Of a stretch of 64,000 nucleotides of DNA, positions 1 through 15,000 are shown in pieces. Made by a program: the position numbers and the translations under genes. The notes beneath the pieces were generated by a model that ran no database searches, was not told where the DNA came from, and saw only the letters and a list, made by a program, of their open reading frames with translations. Each line of letters starts with the position of its first letter. Within the stretch, counting starts at the first letter, position 1. Source of the DNA: Sherwoodlollariibacterium sp049275655 (GTDB lineage Bacteria; Omnitrophota; Gorgyraeia; Gygaellales; Profunditerraquicolaceae); NCBI GenBank assembly GCA_049275655.1, contig JBASUY010000003.1:1-64000 (forward strand), read 5' to 3'.

Positions 1-3000
1 AAAGAATTCTCTCTTTCTGTACTCATGGAGAAGCCGTCTTCTGATATTAACCAATAGCTTATCCGAATCTTTACCCTTTATATCTTTCCCTGCCTTATAT
101 TTCTTTGCGCTTTCTTCTAACTCTGCCCGGGCCTTATTTTTTGCTTTTTCTAAATCTTCCCCGTACCCACGTAGTTCTGATTTTAGTATTTCTTCAATCC
201 GTAACTTACGAGACCTCTGAAGTTCAGTTAAAGGATTTTGTAAGCCACTTAAGGCTTCAAATAAATCTTCAAGCGCCTGTTTTGCTTCTGTGGCTCCTAA
301 AATCTCTTTCTCTGAAATCCCGCTTATTTCATCTGCCCAAGCTTCCATCTCTTCATCGCTATCAACATCCGCAGTAAAATACCAATGGAGTTTAAGTTCA
401 GTTACCAAATCGCCTTCTTTGAAAAACTCGCATAACCTTTTTAAATCTTGGTCTCTAAACGGAGGGTATTTCTGCCCCTCCTCCCTATCAACCTTGCCTT
501 TGTTATAATCGCTCCAACGTTTATTTTGCCCGGATTTTCCGTCTTTACTCACCGCAAAAATAGTAATAAAGAAGAAGGAGATTGGCTTTACAAACCATTT
601 TTCTACAAATTCATATCTCTTATCCTTATCGTTAAAGTTAAGTCTTCCAAAAGCCTCAAAAGCTTTATTATAAAGCAGGTGATTAACAGGATAAAATTTC
701 TCTAATATCTCCCCTAATAAAACTTTAGTTTCTATTGTATAAAATGTTTTTAAGTACGCGGATAACCCGCCGACTAAATAAAGATGCCTATTAATATCAG
801 ATATCCTCACTCTTATTTCCTGTGCTACTTTACGCTCATCTTCGCCCTTCTTCTCTTTAGTCTCAATATTATTCCTACTATTACCTTCTATATTCTTAAG
901 CCGTGAGGATTTTCTATGGAAAACTGATAAAAACTTTGTAAATAACACTAAGCTTAAAGGCAACAATAAAGTAATTAGGGCAATTCCTAATCCAACGGTA
1001 ACTATAAACGGCTTGTAAACACCTCTCTCTTTGGCTTCTTTAAATAAATTATAAATAGCATTATTCCCTGAATGTTGGTTGGCATGCTTTTCAAAAAACT
1101 CCAATAAAGAATTACCCCTATAATCCTTCCATTCAACCGGGGTAAACCTATTTTTCCTTTCAAACTGTAGCGTACTAAGATAAAAGTGCTTTCCGTTTCT
1201 TTGCGCAACTGCCTCAGCTTCAGCTTGGCTATTGGCGAAAATTATTCTACCCTTGCTTAAATCTGCCTGCTTGCCATTAACAAAATTATTATCAAAGAAG
1301 TTTCTGGTAGTAATGCCTTCCTCTACATTAACATCATAAACCCACCAGTTCCCTAACCTCTCTTTATTTTCAAAAACAACTACATGCCTATATAAAAGGT
1401 CCTTTGAGCGGCCTAAACCGGAATTCCAAAAACCTAACCTATAAGTCTCTTTAGCCGTCCCATAAACAGGGTCGTATTCCATATGCAATTTAGGGCTTAC
1501 TAAAAATCTCTTATTTTCATGAATCTCCCATCTTATCCTCCCGGCATGGTCAAGAGAACGTTCCCTTATGCTATCTTTAAACCTGCGGGTTTCTTTTACA
1601 TTATAAACAAAGCGAATTTCTGAATTTTCATCTGTCCCACCTACCCTCCTTAAGAAATCACTACCCTGAATAGTTTGGCTCACAGGCCTACGTACAGAAT
1701 ATTGCGCCTCATTAAAAACTATATCCCCATTATCATCATAAATAGCAGGATAAGTATCTGCTCTCTTACCATACCCTAAATGCAAGGCGCCTATATCATA
1801 AGCAGTAGTAATATCTCCATTTTGATGAATAAAGGTAACCTCGCGGAACTTATTTAAAATCTCCTTATTAAGATTATTAGTTAGTCTATCATAAGCCATA
1901 TTAAGCAAGGAATTCACTAACGCCTGTAACTCTGCACCATTGGAGAATAAAGGATCTGAGAGTATCGTTATTAACCTCCCTTCTCCATCCTTTAGGCTCA
2001 CTGATACGCTTCTTAATCCTTTAATATTAAGAGTGGCTTTAGATAAGGCTGAATAATTAGCAACAAAATCTTCCTCCAAGAGAACAACTTTGTTTAAAGA
2101 ACTATGCCTAGGCTCAAATACGCCCTCAAGGGTTAAGAAAAGCGCTTTTCCGTTAGGTGCATACCGGCCTAAATAGTATGTAGCAGAATTAATAACTTGA
2201 GACTTTCCTGCCTTGCCAACGCCATAAGAACGATGGCCGATTCCAAGATGGTCAACATCAAATACATATAACCCCGCCCCATCTTGCTCTTTCTGTAAGA
2301 TTACGTTGCCTCTAAAATCACGCCACATATCGCGCTTAACCTTGCCCATAATACTTCCGTCTTTTTTATAAAAAATAACGGTATTTTTGGACTTTATATT
2401 CCCAGCAACAAAGTTTACCTCTTCCAAGTAGCCAGCCCCTACCGGCTTAGACTCCTGCCCATTTAATATAAAATCAGTTTGTGATTCTGAAGCAAATTCA
2501 AAGACTTTTAATAGAGTTGCGGAAACATAGGTTGGCCTACCATCAACAGTAAATATCCCGGAATTATAAGTAAAAAACTCTTTTCTGTCGATAGTAAGCC
2601 CTTGCGGTAAAGTAAACTCTAAAGATTTTAAATTCAAACTTATCTTTGTATCTTCGGATAATTGTTCAAGCAAATCCATAACTGTACTCAAAGATGCAGA
2701 ATTAAATAAGGCCTTGGTTTTCTCCTCATCATTTATATTAATATGCAATTTACCTACTAAGCCGTTTAATTCGTCTCTTAAAACTATAAAGCAAACTGGT
2801 TCCCTATCAAAATCTACTACAATAGTAGAATTTTCAGATAAATGCCTAGATATAGCTATTGGTAGTAGATTATTAGTTCCTTGGTTTAAATCATAGCGCA
2901 AGCTGTATTTCTTATCCTTAATCATAAAGACTACATCTAAGATACCGTTATCAGTTATCTTAATAACCGGATCTGCACTATCCACAAAAGCCTGATAAGA

Positions 3001-6000
3001 ATGATTTATCTCTTTACCGTTTGGAGCAAGCATTGTAATCTTAGTCCAATTAAGTAATGCTGGATTCGGCAACTTAACGCCTTCAATCTGGCTACGTATA
3101 GATTCAAAAATGGGTTCAAGATTATCTACGTTATAATTAATAACCTGCGAGTTAGAAATTCTATAATCAGCATAATAAATTCCGTTTTCTTCTTTAACTA
3201 TATATGTATCAGCGCCAAAAGAAGCAGGAACCTCAAATAATTCTTCATCAAACTTAATTCTAATCTCTCTTTGATCACCAGTAATAACCCCAAACCTTCT
3301 TTTAATATCACCATTTAAATCTATCTGTTTGATATAATGGAAGTTTATAATAGTTGTATCTATAACTAATTTTTTCTCCCCTATATCCACCGCCCATCCG
3401 GACAACACGCCGGCTCTTCCAGATTGAGGATCAATAGCATAAATCTCTGAATAACTATCCCCAACGTATGGCCTAAGCGCCTCAGGAGCCGTCTCAATAA
3501 CTTTACCCCTTACCACCTCTATGCGCGAAGTATTAAGGTCGCCTGTAAGATAAACCCTCTCTCTCTCAAAGCCATTTTCATCCATCCTCACAATCCTACT
3601 TCCTCGTAAGTCATTTGCCTGCTGAATTAAATCCTTAGGCGCTATAAAATATCCCCAGCTTGTATTTTTAGGCGTTATGAAATAATTATCCCTTAAGTCT
3701 TCTAATACAAATCTTCCTGTTAAAGTTAGATCCAATACCGCGCCATCAATATTATTCCCCACAAGAGTTAAAGTATAAGCCGGGCGTAAGTCGGGTTCAA
3801 TGATCCTTGCTTCTTGTTTATAGCTAAGATTGCCTTCCCTATCAAGATAAGGATACCCATATCCTGCCTTCTTTCTATGTTCAACAGCTACATGCAACCC
3901 ATTTAACCCTTCCTTAGAATAAATCTGTCTAAGGCCTTGCTCAGAATAATAAGTATTTAACCCATTGCCTGTTTTATGGGCTAAGGCAGCAACCGGTGTA
4001 AGGCTAACCTCATCAGGGGCTACCCTTTCAACATAACGCCCATCTAAAAGCGTATAATGCTTTCCGTTATGGTCAAAATAAACATTTCCATCGCTGCCAA
4101 GCTTCGCAGCCCCGGACTTAAGCGCATGCTCTAAATACATTGAATAAAGAGGAATCCCCACTAATGCGTAATCCTTTTTGCCTATTGTAACCTTTGAGGC
4201 CATGTCTCCTCTATACTCAACCGCCAAGGCTAAATCATCGCCATATTCTACTAATTTTACTTCTCCTCTATCTCTTGCGGCCGCAATATCTGATTCAGTA
4301 ACTAACTTAAAGTTGCCGTTAGAACCTGTTATCGGAAGGGTATAGAGCTCTCTGGAGAGGCGCTGCATAATATCAACTCCCTCTAATCCTATATGAAGCG
4401 GGCAATGGAAATCTTTATAACCATTAATCTCAAATTTATAGAATACCTTGCCGTCTTCTCCTTTTACCTCAATTGCCTTTATGTATCCTCCACGTAGCGC
4501 CTCTTCAAGCTCATCTTTGCTAATCTCAACAAAACCTCTATTCGTATCCTGAATAGCTGCAACACCATCTAAAAGAGGAAGCCTTTCGTCGTAATACTTG
4601 TTCCCCGGCTGGACAAATCCGGAATTCTCCCCATTTACAAAGATAAGTGCTTTACCTATATCTTTAGGCAAGGAGGCAACTTGTTTACCGCCTTTAAATA
4701 AATCAAAGCCTCCCTCATTATTCTTTCTAACAACCATATCATACAGCTTAAGCCCTGCATTAACAGTATCTAACGCCTCAGAGAATAACCTAACCTTTCC
4801 ATAATCTGCCCTATCTATTATAACTGTCCTGCCTTTAAATGTATAAACTACGCCATAACCTTCCTTAAGCGAGCTTATCTCTTTAGGAGTTAACCCTCTC
4901 CAAGTAAGGACCGCACCTTCTCCTTCAGGCCAAATGCCAATAATGCTCTCTAAAGGCTTATTAGCTTCGGCAAATTCCGGAACTTGACTTAAACTCTGCG
5001 GGGTAAGTAGATAATTTTGGAATAGCCCTCTAATGGTATCTATCTTGCCATCCCTTAACGGGACTATATTATTTTCAACCACGGTAGGCCTTAAATGCCC
5101 AGAGACAAGATCATCCTCTTTTCCCTCAAATTCCACATCAGGCTTAAACTTTAACTGTAGGTCGCAAAGCGTACCAAGCGAAATGCTCACGCCCCGAGCC
5201 CATTTCCCATCCAGATATTTATCATCGGGATCAGGGTTATTTTCTGCTCCAAAAGCAACCTTAGAACCATTCCCAGGCCAACCAATATGAAGAGTATATT
5301 CATACGGTACAAACTTAAATCCTCTTCCTTGAGGCATCTTTTTTGCCTCAATTCTTACTGAAGGGATATTCACAAGGTTCTCCGGGATATTAACCATACC
5401 CTGGATCATCGCATCATAAGTAGATATCCAACCTTCCCAAAACTCAGTTTTTACTTTATCTCTGTAAGTTAAAAACGGAAATCTCTCAGAGTAACGCTTA
5501 TCATTTCCTTCTAAATAAGTAAACTTCCCTTCTGCCTCTGGATCCTCTCCATACTCAACAATTGCAGGGATAGATACTTCTTTTCCGTTAACAACCTTTC
5601 TCTTAGCAAAAGGCTCAAGGAAAGTTACTATTGTGCCTTTCTTATAGAAGAGCCTTTCTACCCCAAAACTAACCTCGTAGTCATTCTCAAGTACAACCGT
5701 AGGAAGGTTTCTTACTGCTTGAGCATCAAATATATAATAAGTGCTGTTAAGGGATATGACGCGTGCCCTTGGAGCTTCTTTTATAGTAGCATAAACTCCT
5801 TCTCCTAACCCTATCTTAAACGGCTCATTCTCTTTTCCAATTTCTTTATGCGGCTGCCTCCTTAAGTAGGATTCAAGAATTACACCTTTAATGCTCGGGA
5901 CAATCATCCTGCCGGTCTCAGGCTCAAAGAATACAGGATAAGGAGTACCGGTAGCTACTGCAACTGCTAATCCGCAATCAGCAGTTGAGTCAAAGACAGT

Positions 6001-9000
6001 AGGCTTACCAGTGTTAATATCAACTCCAACGCCAAAACCATAAACCATACCTCTTAAATAATCCCCTGAGTACTCTAAAGAACGTAAACTGTTAATCGAA
6101 AGAACTCTATTATCAGCAAGCCATAAACCATAATCATTAAGGTAAGAAGCTGCTTCTTTAACAAAGAACCTATCCTGCTTAGCTAAAATTTCAAGCGTTT
6201 TTTCAGCATAGTTATAGCGAAGGATATATTTTGCCTCTTTCATCCTTGCCTGAAAATAGACACAATTTGGCTTAGGCATAAAAACCGCTTCATAATAAGC
6301 CATCCTCATCCTAACAGAAGGAATAACAATCGCATCATAATGCCTTGAGAATATCTTCTCGAGCGGCAAAACTAAGTCAGGATTATAGTAATTTTTGCCG
6401 CCTATCTCAAACCATATACTATCTACTCCTACCCCTATCCTATTAACCCCGGCCTTAAGCGGTTTATCAGGGTTTAATACTTTGATATCAAGCCCTTTAT
6501 CATTAAAAGGCGGATTATGCACTACTGCGCCAAGGTTATTTGCTTTAGCCATTAAATAATTCCCATAGGTAAGCTCAATTAATTTATCAACACATACATA
6601 GCCAGCTAAGGGAGCAAAGGCAGTTCCGCTATATATCCCATTTGCCAATACTCCTAACATAGCAGTATCTCCTACTACGCCGCCTGCGCCTATGCCTACA
6701 GAAACGCCATCGGGTTTTATTCCATATGTAAATATGAGTTGGTCAGTAAGGTAGTTAAGACTGGGGACAAGATTTAATAACTGGAGTTTCGAGCGCGGAT
6801 CTTCAATACCTTCTATCTGCTCAGCCCTCTCCTCAAGATCTTTAATAGACCTCTGAATGTAATCTCCCATATGACGCATAAGGACGCTTTCGTCAAATTT
6901 AAGGTTAAACTCATTATCAATATCCCTACTCTTATTAAATGAATCAGGGTTAATTAAAACCATAGGATTAACTCCATTCTGCGCAAGCTCAAACCATGCA
7001 GTTGAAGCAAGGGATTTTCTCCCTAAAGTCGTAACCCAGCCATGCCCAGTATCTTCTCCAAAGAGAGTTGCATAAGGAAGCGCGCCATTTATCTTACAAT
7101 TACTGCATTCTTCAAATAGCCCCTGCGCAAGGCTATCCCTACCTACCTCTCTTAATGCAAGAGTCGAGAAGAGCGTCCCTTCAAACCAACCCATACGTTT
7201 ATCTTCTTTAACCCTTCCTTCATGACGCCCGGATAAAATTTCAATTATGTTCGCCTGCCTACCTTGGCGCGCATACTCTGCTCTGTTTTTAGCATCGGTA
7301 AAATCAAGTAGCGTCCTATTTTTACCTTGATATCTTACCTTAACCATTGCCCGGGCAAGGGTATCTTTAATCATCTTATCCCTTGAGACCCCAAATATCC
7401 TCTGGAAATCTTTTTCCGAGATACTCATCGCACTCCACATCGCAAGGTCAGTAGCAAATACACCATCCCAGCCCTTGCCCTCTTCATATCCTCTTTGCAT
7501 ATAGTATGATTTACCTGTATATAAAGGAACGCCTAAGAGGCGTGTCTTACCTCCTAAACTTAGAAGCTTTATCTTCCAAAGCTCAAGATTAAGATAAGTA
7601 TTATTGCTTACTTCTGTCTTTAACGAGTTCTTAAGGAATTGTTCAATATCCTTGATTGCCCTTTCGTACCTTGATAGCCGCTCTGATTTATCTTCTAAGG
7701 AAAACTCAGCGCCTCTCTCTCTTAGCAATCCGGCTACCATCTCTAAGGCTGCCCTGCTTGATATACTAAACTCTGTGGGGTAATATCCGCTCCCGGTTGA
7801 GCTTCTTATCCCTCCAAACGCAGGGTTATTTGAATCTGTATTCTGCAAGCTAAGTAGATAGTCAGCTATACTTAAGACAACCTGCAATCTATTCTGGTCA
7901 TCAACAGTATAATTAGGCTTATTGTAAAGAAGTTGGGCTCCTGCCATAGCAAACCAAGCATTAGCCCCTGCATCTTGCTCTTCCTCATGTATAGCACCTT
8001 TACGTACGCTTATAGCGCGAGGTAAACCGCATCCAACTCTTTTCTGGTAGAAATATTTAGAGAAGATGTCAATAATCTCTTCTGCGCCCTTATAATCTTT
8101 GGCAAATACATGCGTCATTGCATCAAGGGCAATATCATATAGGTAAAGGACTTCATTAAGGCGGGGGTCATCAGGATAACTTACATGAAGCGCTCTCTTA
8201 AGCTCTAAGATTTTTATCTCTTGTTTGAGATGCTCAATATTCCTTCTGATTTCATCTCTTGCGCTTTCTATCCCGGCTCTTTCTTGGCCAGCTTCTAACC
8301 TTGCTTGTTCTAAATCTAAAGCAAGCCTCTCTTCAAATTCATTTATAGCCTGCTTAACCTTGGATAACTCTGGTAAGGCGTCTATTGACTCTCCTTTTGG
8401 AGGAGCAAGCCCGGTATCCGGAGTTAGTTCCGGAGGTTTATGGCTATCTATCTGCTCAAGAGCAACCTGGTCTTGCCCTTCTGCAGGAGCAAGAACTTCT
8501 GTATTAGCAGAAAGAACATCTGCAACAGAGGACACTCTGCTAACTTCCTCTGCATGATTATTAGGCAGGGTGTCTCCTGTTGGTGTAGGCTTAGAATCCG
8601 GTAGGGCATCCCCTGTTGAAGTAACAGGAATAACTAATCTTTGACCAGGCAATATATAGTCAAAATTATCTCCAATAACCTCTCTATTGGCATTATAAAT
8701 CTCATCCCACCTCTTGCCATCGCCAAGCGCCTTTTGAGCTACCTTCCATAAGTTATCCCCTTCTTCTACTTCGTAAATATTCTCCTCTATAGCAACGGAG
8801 ACATCTGCAACAGGAAACACTCTGTCTGATAATGCTTGATGGCTATTCAACAGGGCGTTCCCTGTTGAAATAGGCGGCATAGTAATCCTTTTAGTTACAA
8901 CTATACGGTGCCAGCCGCCAATGCCCCTTACAAAATTATTTAATCCGCTTCTTGCTAATTGTGGCCTATTATTAACACTTATAACCCTAAATCTCTCTAA

Positions 9001-12000
9001 TTCCGTTAAGGCATCTAAGACTCTATTGTACTCTCCTTTTGCATAGAAGCTAAGCTCTACTTTATCCCTTGCTCCGTTAATCACCTCAAATATATCATGG
9101 ATAACCCAAGCCGGGCCATCAGTATCTTGAGTAACCCCTCTATAGGCGCTATGCCTTAAGGCCTCCCTTAAATTTCCCCACAAATCAGCAACTGTCACAT
9201 CTGAATGAACATAAGGAAGATTATCAGTTGCTATCCTAAGCTCTTTGGCTAATTTGGCTAATGCCTTATCTTCTGGAGAATTAATCCTTCTGTCAGAAGT
9301 CGCATCCATTAGATAACCCTCATAATTAATCCTGGCTTCAGAGAATTGATTAAGCGCGGTAAAATATTCTACATTTGGATAAACCTGCGCGTTGCCTATT
9401 TCTATTATCGGAGCAGTAAAATCAACCGAAGAAATATTGCCTAAAGATGCATCTGAAAATAACGGCTGCGGCGTATCAGCAGCCATAACCGTGTTAGCGC
9501 CGAATAAAACAGCAATACCCACAACGGACAAACCAATAAGGCTGATTATCCTGGCTGAACCGCTTCTATTATTATAACTACGATTTAAAATAACAGGAGC
9601 CCTAGCTACAACCGGCTGCCTCCTGTATCCTTGTAACGCATCCAACGCTTCGTTGTGCTGTTCAATAAGAGCATTCAAGGTGTGTGATATCTCGGCTTTT
9701 GATTCTTCTACCAAACCTTTGGCTATGCTGAAGGCAACATTTATCCTGTCGCCAATCCTTTTTAAAACTACTTTAACCGGATGAGACTTTACATAAAGAG
9801 CTAATCTTATTGCACTCATATTCGCAAGCAAGCTGTCCATGGCATAATGAATATTTTCTGCTGACTGTCTTGTTTGAATAAGCCCTGAGGTAACAATAGA
9901 AACTATCCTTTCAATACCTTCGGTTATATTATCCGCCTCCTCTTTAAGCCCAAAGATATACTCATCTTCTAAATGGACAAAGGCTAGCTGGTCAAACCCT
10001 CCGTTAATAACGCTGTTGAGTTGTTTTCTTAACTTCTTTATAGCAGCAGGCGCGTTATTCTCTCCGGCGGCCTTCTCCATCTCAGCAATTGCCCCTTCAA
10101 GCTCCGCAATTCTACGCGAGCGCATTTCACTGATTATCTCATTGCAGAAATAATTATTTATTATTGCCATAACCACATCTTTTCTTTCTTCAGCAGAAGG
10201 CATTACTTTGTGGTCTTTTACATACATTTCAAGCCACCTGCTAAAATCTTTAAATACAGCCGCATATACTAAATTTTTCAAGCTTACCGTAGCATCTACC
10301 CCAGAAGAAGCATCAACTATTGCAGTGCTAGAAGCTATTCTTGCCTTACGAGTCGCTCTATCTAATTCAGCAATAATTCTTTCAGTTCTTGCCCTCACCA
10401 TTTTATGGTCTTTTCTTGCCTGTTGTAATTTACTCTTTAGAAATAGAGGGATAAATAAACCTGCTGTCTTAAGGTATTTAGCAATCTTATAGAATAAAAC
10501 AAAAGCAATAAAAGGCATTGCTATTCCTGTCAGGCCTAAGAGCGGATAAAGAAGCAACGCAAAAACAGAAGCAGTAGCAAGGCCAAGGAACTCTACGCTT
10601 ACAAAACCTGACTTAGAATTGATATCGCACGCTTCCTTAGCCTGTGATAAATAAATATTTACCGCTGAAATTGCTTTTTTAGCACTTTCACGCGCCGAGC
10701 CAAGAAAATCTCCTGCCATATCAGTTAACCGCTCTTCAATTCCATCTTGCTGCAATAGATCCTGTAACTCTTTTAAATAAGAGAGCACTGTTCCGTATAA
10801 ATCTTCTACAATCTTAATAATCTGATCAGAATTCTCCTTGGTTATTTGCGGAGTGCCTTCTTTAATAGAAGGAACAAAACTAACTATCATCTCTAATAAA
10901 TCACCAATCTTGCGGTCTATCTCCTTAACCTCAACTATGCCGCCTGCATCTTTGTCTCCAACAATTAAGAACATCTGCCGGTAGTTATTAATATCATGGC
11001 GCAATTTACGTATCTTGCTAAATAAATCAACTTGCCGTGCGGTTATTAATTCGCCTGCAGGCACCGAAGAACTTACAAACGGCTTTTCACTAACAACTAC
11101 AATACTATCAGTAATATTACCCCCTGTTAAACCACGATAGGTTAATTTAATCAAATCTAACATCTGATAAGGCTTGGCAATATACCCTGCCTTAAAGCCG
11201 CGCAGTATATCTGCTTTTTCGCTTTGGAAACCCTCTTTACCGGTGTGCATAATCAAGACTACATCTTTCATTAAGTATCCTGACTCAACTGCCTTAGTAA
11301 GGAATTGGATCCCGTTCATATTCGGCATATCATAATCAGTAATTATAAGCTTGACAGACCTATCAGTACTTAAATACGCCAATGCATCCTGCGGGTTATC
11401 AAAATCCATAACCTTTACCCCGCACTCGCGCAATATAAAGCTGGCAAAACTCCTTGGCCCATGCTCATCATCCACAACTAGTGCTTTATATCCCGTTAAA
11501 AGCTCCTTAATTATACGCCTAATCTCTGCATCATTATGAGTTGAGCCAGCAGGCTGGTCACCCCCATTATCACGATACTCTTCTTTCCCTGACATTTCCC
11601 GGGAGTTTAACAGATTAATTACATCTTCTGCTTTAATCTTTCCCTGTGCGGGTATTTGATCAACGGGTAAAATAAGAGCGCGCGAAGCAAAAATAGAGTT
11701 TTTCACAAGCTCCACCTCAGCTTTTCTTGCTTCTTCATCTTCTGAAATAACTGGCACTACATAAATTATATCTTCCCCGTGTTTCTTATATCTTAACTTT
11801 TTTACTTCCGCAGTAGGAAGTCGTTGATAATACATAAAAGGCAGGCCGATTACTATTAAACGGCTTTTTGCCTCCTCAGTCATCCGGCGTGTATCTTCAA
11901 GTATAATTTGTATTTCTTTTGGATACCTTTGCCCAATTTTATTAACTATCATTTGTCGGTGCAGCAAATTTTCATAACTCTTAACACCGCTCACCTTCCC

Positions 12001-15000
12001 CTTGCTGAACTCTAAAGCCTCAGACATAATTTTTTTGAATATGGCCAATATCGTCTGCCTAATCTGTTTTTGCAGCCTGGAATCCTGATTTGATAAAATT
12101 ACAACCAGACGATTCATTGTTCTTAAATAAGGGAATGCTTTAAGGGTGTTTAGTAATTCTGCTTTTAAAGCAAAAGATGCTTGCGGACTATTAATGGTAT
12201 CAACTATCTTTTTTACTGCCAACTCAACATACGAATCTTTATAATAATTAATTACCCCGTTGTATAAATAAAAGGCTACTAAATAAGCGCTGATTTGAAC
12301 TTCCCTTGATTCCAAGCCAATCGGAATATCTCCATAAATCGGCATCATTGGCGCCTTAGTATGGTCAACTTCAAAAGGGTGTGGCATATAGTCAGCGTTT
12401 TCTGTGCAGCCATCAATAGCTTCTTTAGCCCAGTCCTCGCTTCTTTGAAAATCCTCCATCAAAGTTTCTATTTTAAGGCTCGGATATCCGGGAATAGTTC
12501 GTGCGCCAGGGCTGCGAGGCCTGCCAATAAAAATCTGCACATCCACAGAGTCACCGGTTTCTTTGAATTCCTTTATAGCGTTTTCTAACTTATCCCACTC
12601 TTCTATCTGCTCTTCGCTTAAACTATACGGGTTAGCGGTTCTTAAGCCCCATAAGTCCTTACCCAATTTTTCTTGGCAAAGTGTCCTTAATTCTCCTTCC
12701 TTAAAATCATCTACCTCATCTTTTCTGGATAACTCTTCAGCTGCAAAGGTAAAGATAAAATCCCACGACCCATCCGCTACTTCATCTACCACACAAACAC
12801 GAGGCACAATCTTTCTGCCCTTTGCATCCTTCCTTTGAAGATTACTTAGTATTTCCGAACCAAGAAGCTGCTGATAAATCGCATTAATAGCATAAACATA
12901 AACCACTTCCTCCTCATACCCAATCCCTTTATGGAGCGATCCATCCTCCCTCTCGGTTACTATCCCTTCAATCTCTTCCTGATTAAGATACTGCTCCTGT
13001 TTTTTACCTGTCTTATCATAGCTAAAAAGCTTAACGCTGTGTATTTTAGAAGACCAATCCCCTTTAGCCTTAAACCTGCTAATCTCCCCGATTATCTTGC
13101 CTCCTTTACCTGCCAGGTCATAAATTGGAATAGTCTCCCTACGATTATAATTTTCATCTCTCCAGGCCTTGGCCTTTCTAAATTTTACATACCCATATTG
13201 CCCTGCAAACCTTATTTTTACTTGCTTGTAATACTTGCTTCGAAACCAATTTAGCATATATAATTTTAAAGCAGTAAAATTAGCTACTTTACAAAGAACC
13301 TCTTCTCCAAGCTCAGGGTCAACTATAGGATAGAAACCCGTTAATTTAGAAATTTGGGTATTAATATCCGTAGCCATTGAACAACCCAAGGTATCCTTGG
13401 AAACAAAAAACATATAATCCAACCCATCTTTCTGGCCACGCATTAAACTCTTAATAAAAGCAGTAGTAAAAATACTGCCTGCAGCTCTTGCCAGATATAT
13501 CCAACGCTGAATATCTCCTTCCGTAAGATAATGGTCAAAATATGGATTATATTCTCCCAGCCGCGTAATCTCTTTTAAAGAAGTCCGGTTATCACATCTT
13601 CTAAAGCCTACAGGCCCACACACTGATTTATTTGATTCTACTTTTATAAACTGTAGTGCTTCGTAATCTTTTGAATTTCTTAGTATATTTATTAACCCCG
13701 GATTCTGTGGTGTGCCGTCCCCGAAAATATAAAGCGCAAAATTCCTATATTCATCCGAATTTTTATCAGGCACCCCATCAAGAAAAGTTTTAGCCCTTTC
13801 TTCCAGTTTTTGAATCATCTCTTCATAGGTAAAAGCCCGGTAAAAGTTAAAATAGTTTTTCTGAAAATCATAAGTAGCTCCCAAAGCATTCCAGAAGGCA
13901 GTGAGATTAGACATATTAATCTCCATCTTTAAAGAAATAGCTCCTTCGGTTTTTTGAGGATTGACAATTGACTTAATATCCACCCTAACGCGCTTCTCGC
14001 TAAACAACTGCTCTAAACTATCAATAAACCCATCTAACCTATAAAACGGAGCTTCGGTAGGAAACGCAAATTTCAAAGTAAGCGAATCATAGGGATTATC
14101 TACTACTAACTCAAATGCCTCTCTATCTAAACCAAACTCCTCTACCGCCCTCCAAACTGTCCCAATAATACTGTGGTTCTTAACATTCTGGGCGCTTAAC
14201 GGCCCAATAGCTTTTACCCTACGAATTGCCTTAGCTATGTACAAAGCTAAATCTTTATCTTCTTTATACTGCCATAACGCTTTAGAAAGCGCATCTAACG
14301 CCCGCATACACTTAGTTTCCACTAAAAACTTTACAACTTGTTTTTTAACGCTTCTTCCGGTATTTACGTCCAGCAATAAAGAGGTTGCCGAAGGTAAATC
14401 TAGTTCTTGTAACTGATTGGTGGAATTTAAGTTCTGGGCGAAAGAAGCGTCCCCTATATTATGAGCTGAGCCGGTAGACTGGACAACTGCTCCGAGCATC
14501 GATAATGTGGCCAATGATAGTATCTCTGGTTGCCCCGGCAAGCTCCTCCCAGCTATCTGCTCTGCCATTGCGGGTATAAACGGTGCTAGTGTTGTGATTA
14601 ACGAGGAATAACCTAAGATAATTGTTTCTATTTTCTCTTGCAGCAACGAATGTAGTGTTCTCCTTAACGAAGTCAACGATGTGGCCAATCCTGATTTCAT
14701 CAACCTTGATAGGACACATATCACACCTCCTTTTTTAGGGACACCCAGCCTGCTAAAGCTACGGCTGTCCCCATTTGGGGACACCCTGCCGATTGGCAGA
14801 TTGGGTGTCCCTAATTTTACTAATTTTGTTGTAAAGGCGGCAACAAGAGGGGTCAATCCCTGGAGGAGGGCTCCTGCGCCGCCTTTAACAACATTAGCCG
14901 CAAGTTCTCCTGCCACGGTAGAAGTATGCGGCTCGGTTAAATTTAATATAGCTTGATTGTCTAAACCGAAAGCTTTGGATAAAGCCAATACGAAGTACAG

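Noticed and set aside
14459..14719. 86-codon minus-strand frame after a perfect GGAGGTG
   Set aside because: The ribosome site is good, but the protein has no recognisable motif and overlaps the giant frame. The site is discussed instead as a possible relic of an internal gene start.
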